Source: DATAEG01 sp051001975
GTDB lineage: Bacteria; Actinomycetota; Actinomycetes; Mycobacteriales; Jatrophihabitantaceae
DNA: 64,000 nt
Reading direction: 5' to 3'
NCBI GenBank assembly: GCA_051001975.1
Contig: JBPCMU010000129.1
Coordinates: forward strand, 7,811-71,810
In this document: positions 19,091 to 27,808 of the stretch, piece by piece
Numbering within the stretch: position 1 is the stretch's first letter
How the letters are laid out: every line of letters starts with the position of its first letter
Position numbers and translations under genes: made by a program
Notes under the pieces: model-generated
Seen by the model: only the letters and a program-made list of their open reading frames with translations
Database searches by the model: none
What the model was told of the DNA's origin: nothing

Positions 19091-20337
19091 GTCTGCTCGC
19101 CCCCCATCCGCGCGGTGCGGGCCGACATTTCTCTCCCGCGCAATGCGACCAGTTCGTCGCAGACGTGCAGAAACTTCTTCGACGACGCGCCGGGCGATGT
19201 GTCGCCCATCGCGTACTGCACCCATGCTCGGCGTTTCGCCGCGTCTCCGCCGCCGATTTCGGCCAGTACCAGCTCCGCGGTTCTCGGCGCGTCGGTCACG
19301 GTGATCCCGGGTGCCGCCGTGAGCACAGTGTCGGTGTCGATGAACGCGCCCGGAGACGCTGGAACGGTCACCAGCAGCGGCTTTCCCGTGGTCATCCAGT
19401 CCGCGGCGACGGCAGAAATATCACTGATCAACAGATCGGCGGCGTCGTGCCGGGCGTCCCACGTCGGTGCCAAATCCACCCGGGACGCATCCGACCGGCC
19501 GGCCGGGGCGTGCTCGGTGATCAACTCGCGCAGACGGCGATCGGCTGCGGCGTAGCCGGCGCTGTTCGCGCCGGTCCGCGGGTGTGGCCGGTACACGACG
19601 TCGAATTGCTGCGTTGCCAGCAGCGATCGGAGGATCGCCTCTCCGTGCGTTACGACGGAGCTGTACGCCATGCTCGGCTGGGCGCCCTCCCAGGTGGGTG
19701 CGTAGAGCACTCTGAGCCGGTCACCCTCGCGGCGTCCGTCCACTGCGGGAGTGTCGTTGCCGTCGAGTTGAGGTCGCCCGATGGTCCGTACATGCGCTTC
19801 GGTGTCGTAGCGGAGCAGGTTGCGGCGCAAGCGATCCCGACCGGCGTCGGCGGCGACCAGCGCGAAGTCGTAGGCCTTGACCTGGTTGCTGGCCGAGGCG
19901 GCCTTGTCGCTCTCGCCGTGACCGAGGTAGGCGTGCAGCATGGTCGGGAAGCGCAGCGGGTGCAGGTTGCGCACGTTGTGGTTGACGTACAACGCGAGAG
20001 CGACATCACTGCGCGAGACGAGGTCTTCCAGGGTCGCGATCCGTCCGCAACAGACGACCGGGAGCGGGCATTCGGCACGCACGGCCGACGCGGTTCGGCT
20101 GTCCAGACAGACGATGCCGACCAGATGCCGTGCGTTGAGGTCCATGAGGGGCCGATACCACTGGCGCAGCTGATAGATATTCGGCGCGGTGTCCGGGAAG
20201 TACAGCATCACCGTGAACGCCAGCGATTGCCCGCGCAGCGTCTCGTCGTCTCCTAAACCGTCCGGGTCGCCCTCGGGAAGCAGACCCCACCGTCGGATGA
20301 CGTTCCCGCCGATCCGACGCAGCCTCCTGCCGATCAC
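19087..20337 (-). CDS. CDP-glycerol glycerophosphotransferase-family protein (TagB/TagF-like)
   Basis: 416 residues from GTG 20337. The C-terminal GT-B part has the family landmarks HAYLGHGESDKAAS, TIGRPQLDG, RVLYAPTWEGAQ, FDVVYRPHPRTG and ADLLISDISAVAADW. These proteins transfer polyol phosphates from CDP-polyol to lipid-linked teichoic acid primers or chains at the inner membrane face. At this length without N-terminal helices it may be a primase-type (TagB-like) enzyme, while 21985-23802 is the larger membrane-anchored one. It is the first gene of the operon reading down to 17415, divergent from the ribitol genes 148 bases away. Confidence 0.88.
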   Translation of the reverse strand: MIGRRLRRIGGNVIRRWGLLPEGDPDGLGDDETLRGQSLAFTVMLYFPDTAPNIYQLRQWYRPLMDLNARHLVGIVCLDSRTASAVRAECPLPVVCCGRIATLEDLVSRSDVALALYVNHNVRNLHPLRFPTMLHAYLGHGESDKAASASNQVKAYDFALVAADAGRDRLRRNLLRYDTEAHVRTIGRPQLDGNDTPAVDGRREGDRLRVLYAPTWEGAQPSMAYSSVVTHGEAILRSLLATQQFDVVYRPHPRTGANSAGYAAADRRLRELITEHAPAGRSDASRVDLAPTWDARHDAADLLISDISAVAADWMTTGKPLLVTVPASPGAFIDTDTVLTAAPGITVTDAPRTAELVLAEIGGGDAAKRRAWVQYAMGDTSPGASSKKFLHVCDELVALRGREMSARTARMGGEQT

Positions 20338-20485
20338 CCGAGTGCTCCCGTCGTCCGAGGGTCCAATAGTGCGGGAAGCCTATCCGCAGCGGAAGGCCGG
20401 CGAGGTCAGCTCCGGTACAGTTCGGTAGTTCGTGGCCGGTGCACGCCTCCAACGGACCGGTCGATGACCATCCCTCGAAGACTGG

Positions 20486-21988
20486 ATGATTCCTGGCATG
20501 AGTGCTGCCGCACCGCACCGCCTGCCTACCGTCGCCGTGGTACTCGCCGGCGGTACTGGCTCCCGGGTCGGGCTGGATGTACCGAAGCAGCTGCTCAAGG
20601 TCGCCGGTCGCACCATCATCGAGCACACCGTCGAGTCTCTGCACGACTGCGCCGACATCGACGAGATCTACATCATGATGGCCACCGACTACGTCGCCGA
20701 CGCCGAGAGGTTGTTCGCCGGCAATGCCAAGTTCCCCAAGGTGCGGAACGTGCTTTCGGGTGGGGCTGATCGCAACGCATCGACTCGGGGAGCGTTGGCC
20801 GCGCTCGGCGACCGCGAATGCAATGTGCTGTTCCACGACGCCGTTCGCCCGCTACTCCCGCAGCGGGTGGTGCGGGCCTGTGTGCTCGCGCTGCAGACCC
20901 ATGAGGCGGTCGATGTGGCCATCCCGTCGGCTGACACGATCGTCCGCATCGATGAGTCCGATCGGATCATCGAGATCCCTGAGCGTGGCCTGCTGCGTCG
21001 CGGCCAGACCCCGCAGGGGTTCCGGCTGTCCACCATCCGCCGTGCCTACGACCGGGCCGCCGATGACCCGCACTTCCGCGCCACCGACGACTGCGGCGTG
21101 GTGCTGCGCTACCTGCCCGATGTGCCCATCCACGTCGTGGCGGGCGACGAACAGAACATGAAGATCACCTACCCGATCGACCTGTTCCTGGCCGACAAGC
21201 TCTTCCAGCTCGGTTCTCGATTCGCCGAAGCGCGCAGCGAGGATCAGTTGCACGACGCCCTGCACGGCAAGAACATCGTCGTGTTCGGCGGCAGCTACGG
21301 CATCGGCGCGGATGTCGCCCGTCTCGCCGAGCGGGCCGGCAGCCGGGTGTTCTGCTTCAGTCGGTCCACCACCGGTACGTATGTCGAGGATCCGGCCACG
21401 GTTGGTCAGGCGCTCGAGCAGGTCGCCGCGCAGGTGGATCGAATCGACGCGGTGGTGCTCAGTGCCGCGCAGCTGGCGAAGGGTCGGCTGTCGGCGATGG
21501 ACGACGCGCAGGTGCTGCAGCAGCTGAAGGTCAACTACCTCGGTCCGGTCACCGTCGCCCGGGCGAGTGAGAAGTACCTGCGTGCGTCGGGTGGGCATCT
21601 GGTTCTGTTCACGTCCAGCTCCTACACCCGCGGTCGCGCTGACTACGCGATGTACTCCTCGACCAAGGCCGCGGTGGTCAACCTCGCGCAGGCGCTCGCC
21701 GACGAGTGGTCCGCCGACGGCATCCACGTGAACGTGATCAATCCTGAGCGCACTCGGACACCGATGCGCGTGCAGGCATTCGGCGATGAGCCGGCGGACA
21801 CGCTGCTCAAGAGCGAGACCGTCGCCTTCACCGTGTTGGACGTGTTGAGCTCCGACATGACGGGCCACGTGGTTGACGTGCGCCGGCAGATCCCGGGCGC
21901 CGGCGAGACCGAGGCCGAGCGAGTGGCCGACGCCGTTGCCGAGGCCGAGGCGGAGGCCGAGGCACGGAGCGTGGACGGCGAGCAGTGA
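20486..21988 (+). CDS. Bifunctional D-ribitol-5-phosphate cytidylyltransferase / SDR reductase (Acs1/Bcs1-like)
   Basis: 500 residues. Residues about 15-235 are an IspD/TarI-type cytidylyltransferase: VVLAGGTGSRVGLDVPKQLL, LFHDAVRPLLP, GQTPQGFR and TDDCGVVLR. Residues about 250-470 are a short-chain dehydrogenase: GGSYGIGADVARLAE, LFTSSSYTRG and the catalytic YSSTK. The same order is found in Haemophilus Acs1/Bcs1, which reduce ribulose-5-phosphate and make CDP-ribitol; that role is inferred here. An Ala/Glu-rich tail follows. ATG 20486 is the longest start; ATG 20498 is equally possible and neither has a strong ribosome site. GTGA overlap with the polymerase gene indicates coupling of precursor and polymer synthesis. 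Confidence 0.88.
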   Translation: MIPGMSAAAPHRLPTVAVVLAGGTGSRVGLDVPKQLLKVAGRTIIEHTVESLHDCADIDEIYIMMATDYVADAERLFAGNAKFPKVRNVLSGGADRNASTRGALAALGDRECNVLFHDAVRPLLPQRVVRACVLALQTHEAVDVAIPSADTIVRIDESDRIIEIPERGLLRRGQTPQGFRLSTIRRAYDRAADDPHFRATDDCGVVLRYLPDVPIHVVAGDEQNMKITYPIDLFLADKLFQLGSRFAEARSEDQLHDALHGKNIVVFGGSYGIGADVARLAERAGSRVFCFSRSTTGTYVEDPATVGQALEQVAAQVDRIDAVVLSAAQLAKGRLSAMDDAQVLQQLKVNYLGPVTVARASEKYLRASGGHLVLFTSSSYTRGRADYAMYSSTKAAVVNLAQALADEWSADGIHVNVINPERTRTPMRVQAFGDEPADTLLKSETVAFTVLDVLSSDMTGHVVDVRRQIPGAGETEAERVADAVAEAEAEAEARSVDGEQ

Positions 21989-23802
21989 GGCGGCTGTACC
22001 CCGTCGCATTGGCGCTCGTGCTGGTGCTGCTCTACTGCGCGCTCCTGGTGGGAAGCATCGACGGCAGTCTCGGCACGGTGGTGTTCGTCTCACTGGCATC
22101 GCTCATCGTCGACGGTCTGCTGATGCGCTCCGAGCACATCCGACTGCTCGGCGGGCTGGACCTCATCGACGCGGGACTGCCCTGGCGGTTCTTCATCCGG
22201 CAGGTCCTCATCACTGTCTTCCTTCTTCGTTCGGACGAGTTGTCGAAAGCAGCACTGACGGTGGTGATCCTGTGCGTCATCGGTCAGCACGTGGCAGTCG
22301 GTCTGTACGGCGGTCTGGAGTTGATGATCCGCCGACGGCGATTGCGCCGGGTGGAAACCCGCAACTTGCCGGTCCCGGGGGCGCACCTCCCACGTCCGTT
22401 GCCCGGATGGCTCGACGCCGAGGATGCACGCTCCTTGCTGCGGACCGAAGTGGTGTTCATCGCCGGACTGGCCTGGGCCTTCTTCGGCGGCTCGTACGCC
22501 TTGGTGGCGCCGTCGGCCGTGCTCATGGTGCTGCTCGCCTTTGCCTTCCCGGTCGCGGTGATGCCACAGCTCCTGGCGCTGCTGCGCCGACCTGGCAACG
22601 ACGCGCGAATGGCGGCCGCCCAGGAAGCCGTGCTCGCATGGAAGCCCGAGGTGATCCTGCACTTCTCCGGTGGGGCCACGTCGATCTATCAGGTGAACAT
22701 GTGGCTGGAAACGTTGGAGCGACTGGACCAGCGCGCACTCATCCTGCTGCGTGAGCGGCGCTATCTCGACCAGTTGGCGGCGACAACGGTGCCGGTGCTC
22801 TCGCTGCCGTTCACCGCAGATTTGATGAACTTTCACTTCCTCGGCAGTCGCGTTGCTCTGTACGTCGCGAACGTCGGCAAGAACATCCACCTGCTGCGGG
22901 TGCCGTCGCTCAAGAGCGCCTTCATCGGGCACGGCGACAGCGACAAGACGGCCAGCTTCAACCCGTACACGAAGGTCTACGACGAGGTCTGGGTGGCCGG
23001 CGCGGCGGGTGCGGATCGATACGCGCGTGCTCAGGTCGGGGTCCGGCCGGAGCAGATCGTGCTGGTCGGACGGCCGCAGCTCGATGCAATCAGCCAAGCC
23101 GTGCCGCGGCCTGAGCGCGCGCCGTTCACCGTGCTCTATGCGCCGACGTGGGAAGGCTGGACCGATGATCCGCATTCGACGTCCCTCATCTCGATGGGGC
23201 GTGAGATCGTCCAGTCTCTGTTGGCTGCAGCGAATGTGCGCATCGTCTACAAGCCGCACCCGCTCACCGGCAGTGTGAACCCTGCGGCTCAGCGGGTCAG
23301 CGACGACATCGTGCGGATGCTGAGCGCAAACGGTGCTCAGCACGTCGCCGTGCTCGGGTCCGAGCAGACCTTGTACGAGTGCTTCGACGACTCCGACGCG
23401 CTGATCAGCGACATCTCCAGCGTCGTTTCGGACTACCTGCGCTCGGAGAAGCCGTACTTCGTCACCAACGGAGCAGGACTGTCGGACGAGGCGTTCCGTA
23501 CGCAGAACCCCTCCGCCGGTGCGGCCTACCTCGTCGGACCGGCCGCGGCCGGGCTGACCGACGATCTCGCGGAGGCGCGCGGCAGTGACCGCCTGCGCGA
23601 GCGCCGACGCGAGGTTCGGGCCTACCTGCTCGGCGACCCGGACGTCGATGCAATGACCTTGTTCCGGATGGCAGTCACGGATCTCGCCGCTAAGGCTCGG
23701 CGGCCCGTGCCCACGGCCCAGATCGACGACAGCGATGAGCGAATGGAACTCCAGGAACCCGACGTCGCGAGTCCGCCCTCCAGCCTTGCGATCCCGCAGT
23801 GA
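21985..23802 (+). CDS. Membrane-anchored poly(polyol phosphate) polymerase, CDP-glycerol transferase family (TarL/TagF-like)
   Basis: 605 residues from GTG 21985. The first about 210 residues hold four to five hydrophobic helices in two pairs; the rest is the Glyphos_transf domain, with FIGHGDSDKTASFN, LVGRPQLDA, VLYAPTWEGWTD, IVYKPHPLTG and DALISDISSVVSDYL. The N-terminal helices are unlike the soluble B. subtilis TagF and suggest permanent membrane anchoring. Overlap with the CDP-ribitol enzyme upstream and the GT2 gene downstream suggests the substrate is CDP-ribitol and the product a poly(ribitol phosphate) wall polymer. The polyol is inferred from context, not from active-site residues. 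Confidence 0.87.
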   Translation: MRRLYPVALALVLVLLYCALLVGSIDGSLGTVVFVSLASLIVDGLLMRSEHIRLLGGLDLIDAGLPWRFFIRQVLITVFLLRSDELSKAALTVVILCVIGQHVAVGLYGGLELMIRRRRLRRVETRNLPVPGAHLPRPLPGWLDAEDARSLLRTEVVFIAGLAWAFFGGSYALVAPSAVLMVLLAFAFPVAVMPQLLALLRRPGNDARMAAAQEAVLAWKPEVILHFSGGATSIYQVNMWLETLERLDQRALILLRERRYLDQLAATTVPVLSLPFTADLMNFHFLGSRVALYVANVGKNIHLLRVPSLKSAFIGHGDSDKTASFNPYTKVYDEVWVAGAAGADRYARAQVGVRPEQIVLVGRPQLDAISQAVPRPERAPFTVLYAPTWEGWTDDPHSTSLISMGREIVQSLLAAANVRIVYKPHPLTGSVNPAAQRVSDDIVRMLSANGAQHVAVLGSEQTLYECFDDSDALISDISSVVSDYLRSEKPYFVTNGAGLSDEAFRTQNPSAGAAYLVGPAAAGLTDDLAEARGSDRLRERRREVRAYLLGDPDVDAMTLFRMAVTDLAAKARRPVPTAQIDDSDERMELQEPDVASPPSSLAIPQ

Positions 23803-25850
23803 GCGCCGAGGCCGCGGCGCGGGTCCGAGTGACCGTGGTGGTACCGGTCTACAACCCTGGCGCGCACATCGAGGCGTTGATCGACTCGCTCGCCGCACAG
23901 ACGCTTCCCCAGGACCAGTTCGAAGTCGTCTTCTCCAACGACGGCTCGACCGATGAGACCCCGGCACGGTTGGATCGCCTCGCCGACGAACGCACCAACG
24001 TCACGGTGATCCACGAGCCGAACAGCGGATGGCCCGGCCGGCCGCGCAATCTCGGAATGGATGTCGCTCGCGGCGAATACGTCTTCTTCGTCGATCAAGA
24101 CGATTGGCTCGGTGTCGAAGCGCTGGAGCGGATGTGCGCCTTCGCCCGGGCGAACCACTCGGACGTCCTGCTCGGTCGCTATGCCGGGCACCGCCGCGGC
24201 GTAGCAAAGGCGCCGTTCGTAAAGACGAAGCCGCTGGCGACCATGGCGGACACGCCGTTGATGGACTCACTCACCCCGCACAAGATGTTCCGCACGGCGT
24301 TCCTGCGCGAGAACGATTTGCGGTTTCCAGAGGGGCGCCGCCGCCTCGAGGACCACGTGTTCGTGACGCAGGCGTACTTCCTCGCCGACCGGATCTCGGT
24401 GTTGGCCGACTACCACTGCTACTTCCACGTGAGCCGCGATGACGCCGGCAACGCGGGCTTCCAGCAGATCGACCCGGCTGGTTACTACGCCAACGTGCGC
24501 GAAGTGGTGGATATCGTGCTGGCCCACACCGAGCCCGGCGCGGTGCGCGACCGGTGTCTGCGGCGTACGTTGCGCACCGAACTGCTCGCCCGGCTGGACG
24601 GCGCCAAAATCCTCAGTCAGTCGGTCGGCTACCAACGCGCAGTCTTCGATGAGGCGCACGATATCGCTGAGACCAGCATGCCGCTGGCGGTGGATGTCGG
24701 ACTCTCCCCACCGCAACGCGTGCGCGCGACGCTCCTGCGCCAGAATCGTCTCGACGATCTGATGACCTGTGTCGAGCGGTATCTTGACGTTCGCGCCGGC
24801 GCCCGCCTGTTGGACCTCGGCTGGGACGACGCCGGGGCGATCACCGTCGAAGTCGATGCGTTCCTGTGTGACGCGCGGACCGATCTGCCGTGGTCCTACG
24901 ACAAGACCGGCGAACAGATCTACCTGCGCGCGCCGGCCGGCATGGTCGGGACTTACCCACGCGAGGTCGCCGAGTGCACGAAGCAGTTGCGCGGCGCGAG
25001 CGTGCAGGTGGTGCTGCGCCGTCGGGAGGACAGCGAGGAGTGGCCGGTTCCGACGAGGACTGCGGTGACGCTGGCCGAGGATGGTGCTTCGGTCTCCGCA
25101 CGGTTGCGCGGTTGCGCGACCTTCGACGTCCGCACGATCGGCGGCGGTCGGTTGCTCACCCCAGGTGTCTGGGACGTCTACGCCCGGATCACTCAGACAG
25201 GGTGGTCCAAAGATATCCGCCTCGGTCAGCAGCGCACCTCGCGCGCGACGGCAGGCGGTCGTGCGGCGGTGCTGTCCGGCACCGCGGTGCTGCCCTACTG
25301 GACATCGCCGCACGACAATCTCAGTCTTGATGTGGGTGCTCGGGCGGGCCGGTTGGCCGGGCGCATCCGCACTCGCCCCGAAGACGTCGCGGTCACGTCC
25401 GGGGCGGACGGTCGGACCGACATCCGGATGACTCTGCCACTGGTCGTACCGGTCGACACCGAGCTCGGTGGCCGGCTGCGGCTGGTGTCGCAGCTCGACG
25501 GCGCTTCGTCCGTCGATCTCGAGGCGGGTCCGCTGGATCGAACGGCCGACGGCGTGGTCGCCCGGGCGACCACCGAGAACCTCACAGCCGGGGAGTGGCA
25601 GGTGCTTATCGCCTTGGACGTGCCGGGTTGGGGAGCGCCTCGCCCGACCGGCGTCAGGCTGGAGGTGACGCCTACCGGCACCGCTGTCATCGCCGACCCG
25701 GTTGCTGCGCCGACTCGGCGGGCCGTGCCGGCGTCGAGACCGGCTGCGTCGGTGCGGATCAGGCGCAAACTCCGCCGGTTGCCGGGCCTCGTCCCGTTCG
25801 TCCGGCAGGCCCGACGCCTCGCCCGCGGCATCCGTGCCCGGCGGCGGTAG
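23799..25850 (+). CDS. TarP/TarS-like GT2 glycosyltransferase with large C-terminal beta region
   Basis: 683 residues from GTG 23799, four-base overlap with the polymerase gene. Residues 10-230 are a GT-A domain: VTVVVPVYNPGAHIE, FSNDGSTDETPAR, NSGWPGRPRNLGMD and the metal-binding VDQDDW (residues 98-103). The segment PRNLGMDVARGEYVFF is shared in style with S. aureus TarS/TarP, which add GlcNAc to poly(ribitol phosphate). Residues about 330-640 are hydrophilic, beta-rich and apparently repeated (LSLDVGARAGRLAG, then RLRLVSQLDG), possibly a binding or oligomerisation region. A basic tail closes the protein. Likely role: glycosylation of the teichoic acid made by the two upstream proteins. Confidence 0.83.
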   Translation: MSAEAAARVRVTVVVPVYNPGAHIEALIDSLAAQTLPQDQFEVVFSNDGSTDETPARLDRLADERTNVTVIHEPNSGWPGRPRNLGMDVARGEYVFFVDQDDWLGVEALERMCAFARANHSDVLLGRYAGHRRGVAKAPFVKTKPLATMADTPLMDSLTPHKMFRTAFLRENDLRFPEGRRRLEDHVFVTQAYFLADRISVLADYHCYFHVSRDDAGNAGFQQIDPAGYYANVREVVDIVLAHTEPGAVRDRCLRRTLRTELLARLDGAKILSQSVGYQRAVFDEAHDIAETSMPLAVDVGLSPPQRVRATLLRQNRLDDLMTCVERYLDVRAGARLLDLGWDDAGAITVEVDAFLCDARTDLPWSYDKTGEQIYLRAPAGMVGTYPREVAECTKQLRGASVQVVLRRREDSEEWPVPTRTAVTLAEDGASVSARLRGCATFDVRTIGGGRLLTPGVWDVYARITQTGWSKDIRLGQQRTSRATAGGRAAVLSGTAVLPYWTSPHDNLSLDVGARAGRLAGRIRTRPEDVAVTSGADGRTDIRMTLPLVVPVDTELGGRLRLVSQLDGASSVDLEAGPLDRTADGVVARATTENLTAGEWQVLIALDVPGWGAPRPTGVRLEVTPTGTAVIADPVAAPTRRAVPASRPAASVRIRRKLRRLPGLVPFVRQARRLARGIRARRR

Positions 25851-25855
25851 CGCGC

Positions 25856-26710
25856 TCAGGAGATCAGCACAAGCAGCAGCACGGCCAGCCCGTTGAGCGT
25901 CGCGTGCACGGCAATGCCCGGGCTCAACCGGTCGGAGTAGCGGACCAACGCGCAGTTCGTCAGCCCCATCGCGCCGACGGCGAGGGCGAGCGTGACGGCC
26001 CCGGCGAGGGTGTCCACCTCGTAGGTGTGGAACACCGCGAAGATGAAGCTGGACGCTGCTGCCGCGGGCCAGAACCCCATTCTTCGCATAAATGTGCGCA
26101 GCAACAGCCCGCGAAAGACGAGTTCCTCGATCAGTGGTGCGCAGATCACGGCGACGAACACGAGAAGGGCCACCTCGCCGACCGTCACGCGATCCAGCGA
26201 GACGTTCTGCGACTGCTCGGCAGCCTTCCCGTTCGTAGCCGCATTCGCCGCGATCAGCACCACGAACCGGGCGGCCAGTGCGATACCGAATCCGGCGGCG
26301 GCGAACGGCAGGTCTGCGAGCACCGGCCGACCCCAGCCGAAGACCCGCATCCAGCCGCCGTACCGCGCGGCTAGCTCGCGTCCGGCGAGCCAGACCGATG
26401 CGGCCAACAGCAGTTCCACGCCGACGTTGATTCCGGCTGCGAGCGCAATCCCGCGGCCGTCCGAACCGGCGTGCACGGTATGACTGATGACGACGGTGGC
26501 GAGGATCAAAGCGATCAGGGTGACCATCGGCAGCGCCACCGGTCGCCAGCCCCACGGCCGATCGTCCTCGATCCGCAGGGCGGCGACGGTGCGGTCCAGC
26601 GCGGGCGGTTGCCGCGGCGACGGCGGATATTGCTGCCAGCGATAGCCGGGCGGCAACGGCGGGAGATCCGGTGGTGGCCCGCCGGTCGATTGAGTGCCGG
26701 GGTGAGCCAC
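25856..26710 (-). CDS. CPBP-family intramembrane metalloprotease
   Basis: 284 residues. A proline-rich cytoplasmic N-terminus of about 50 residues is followed by about eight helices. The CPBP/Abi motifs are clear: CAPLIEELVFRGLLL (Glu-Glu and Arg), then IFAVFHTYEVD (His) and GIAVHATLNGLAVL (His). The family includes CAAX-like prenyl proteases and bacteriocin-immunity proteins; many actinobacterial members have unknown substrates. It ends five bases from the convergent glycosyltransferase gene and is divergent from the quinone oxidoreductase gene. Confidence 0.88.
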   Translation of the reverse strand: MAHPGTQSTGGPPPDLPPLPPGYRWQQYPPSPRQPPALDRTVAALRIEDDRPWGWRPVALPMVTLIALILATVVISHTVHAGSDGRGIALAAGINVGVELLLAASVWLAGRELAARYGGWMRVFGWGRPVLADLPFAAAGFGIALAARFVVLIAANAATNGKAAEQSQNVSLDRVTVGEVALLVFVAVICAPLIEELVFRGLLLRTFMRRMGFWPAAAASSFIFAVFHTYEVDTLAGAVTLALAVGAMGLTNCALVRYSDRLSPGIAVHATLNGLAVLLLVLIS

Positions 26711-26813
26711 CCGCCGAGCGTGTCACATCGACCGTCGACGCGGGCGGCAACCGCTACCGTGGCGGGCGGCGGCCGGCGGCGCCGTCCTCGTACCGGGCGA
26801 AGCGAGGGATGCG

Positions 26814-27791
26814 ATGCGAGCGGCACAGATCAGCAGCTACGACGGGCCGGGCGCTGTCACCGTCGGCGAGGTCCCGGACCCGGTACCGACCGCGGAGCAG
26901 GTGCTTATCGAGGTACGCGCGGCTGGGGTGGTATTCCCCGAGGTGCTGCAGACCCGGGGCGCCTACCAGCTGAAGCCGGAACTGCCGTACGTCCCGGGGT
27001 CGGAGGTGGCCGGTGTGGTGCGCTGGGCGCCACCGGACGGGCCGGTCCGGGTCGGCGACCGGGTCGCTGCCTTCACCGCGTTGGGCGGCTTCGCCGAACT
27101 CGCCGCCGTCGACCTGTCCGCCGTCTTCGCGCTTCCGGACGAGATCTCCTTCGAGGTCGGCGCCGCGTTGCTGCTGAACTATCTGACCGTGCACTTCGCC
27201 CTGGTCCGCCGGGGGCGGTTGCGCCGAGGCGACACGGTGCTGGTGCACGGCGCGGCCGGTGGAGTCGGCACTGCGGCAACCCAGCTTGCTGTTGCGCTCG
27301 GCGCCCGGGTGATCGCGGTGGTGTCCTCCGCCGCTAAGGCTGAGGTGGCCAGGCAGGCCGGCGCCACCGACGTCGTCTCCGTCGACGGCTTCCGCGACCA
27401 GGTGGCGCAGCTGTGCGGCTCGGCGCCGTCCGGCGGGGTGGACATCGTCGTCGACCCGGTCGGCGGCGACCGATTCACCGACTCCCTGCGCTGCCTGCGG
27501 CCGGAAGGGCGGTTGCTGGTGATCGGCTTCGCAGCCGGGGACATCCCGACGATCAAGGTGAACCGGTTGCTGCTGAACAATGTCGACGTGGTCGGAGTCG
27601 GGTGGGGAGCGTTCCTCTCCGCCGAGCCCGACTACGTCCGCAAGCAGTGGGCGGATATCGAACCGCTGGTGCGTTCTGGTGCGATCTCCCCGGTGGTGGG
27701 CGAGGTGTTTTCGCTGGAGTCGGCCGCCGATGCACTGCGGCTGATCGACGAGCGGCAAGCCACCGGGCACGTCGTGCTCCGGATCGGCTGA
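26814..27791 (+). CDS. NAD(P)H:quinone oxidoreductase-like, zinc-free MDR
   Basis: 325 residues from ATG 26814, with GAGGG five bases upstream. Medium-chain dehydrogenase/reductase of the quinone reductase type: AGVVFPEVLQTRGAYQ, LPYVPGSEVAGVV and the cofactor-binding VLVHGAAGGVGTAATQLA. Structural and catalytic zinc ligands are absent. Members reduce quinones or enones with NADPH. Seventeen bases separate it from the next oxidoreductase gene, so the two are probably cotranscribed. Substrate unknown. Confidence 0.88.
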   Translation: MRAAQISSYDGPGAVTVGEVPDPVPTAEQVLIEVRAAGVVFPEVLQTRGAYQLKPELPYVPGSEVAGVVRWAPPDGPVRVGDRVAAFTALGGFAELAAVDLSAVFALPDEISFEVGAALLLNYLTVHFALVRRGRLRRGDTVLVHGAAGGVGTAATQLAVALGARVIAVVSSAAKAEVARQAGATDVVSVDGFRDQVAQLCGSAPSGGVDIVVDPVGGDRFTDSLRCLRPEGRLLVIGFAAGDIPTIKVNRLLLNNVDVVGVGWGAFLSAEPDYVRKQWADIEPLVRSGAISPVVGEVFSLESAADALRLIDERQATGHVVLRIG

Positions 27792-27808
27792 CGGGCGGCG
27801 AGGCACAG

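Noticed and set aside
22090..23967. A 625-codon minus-strand frame opposite the teichoic acid polymerase
   Set aside because: No recognisable domain and typical high-GC antisense composition; the plus strand carries all family motifs.
24267..26750. An 827-codon open frame on the minus strand across the GT2 and CPBP genes
   Set aside because: It is antisense to a well-supported glycosyltransferase, has shadow-like Arg/Gly/Pro composition, and the CPBP gene uses another frame.
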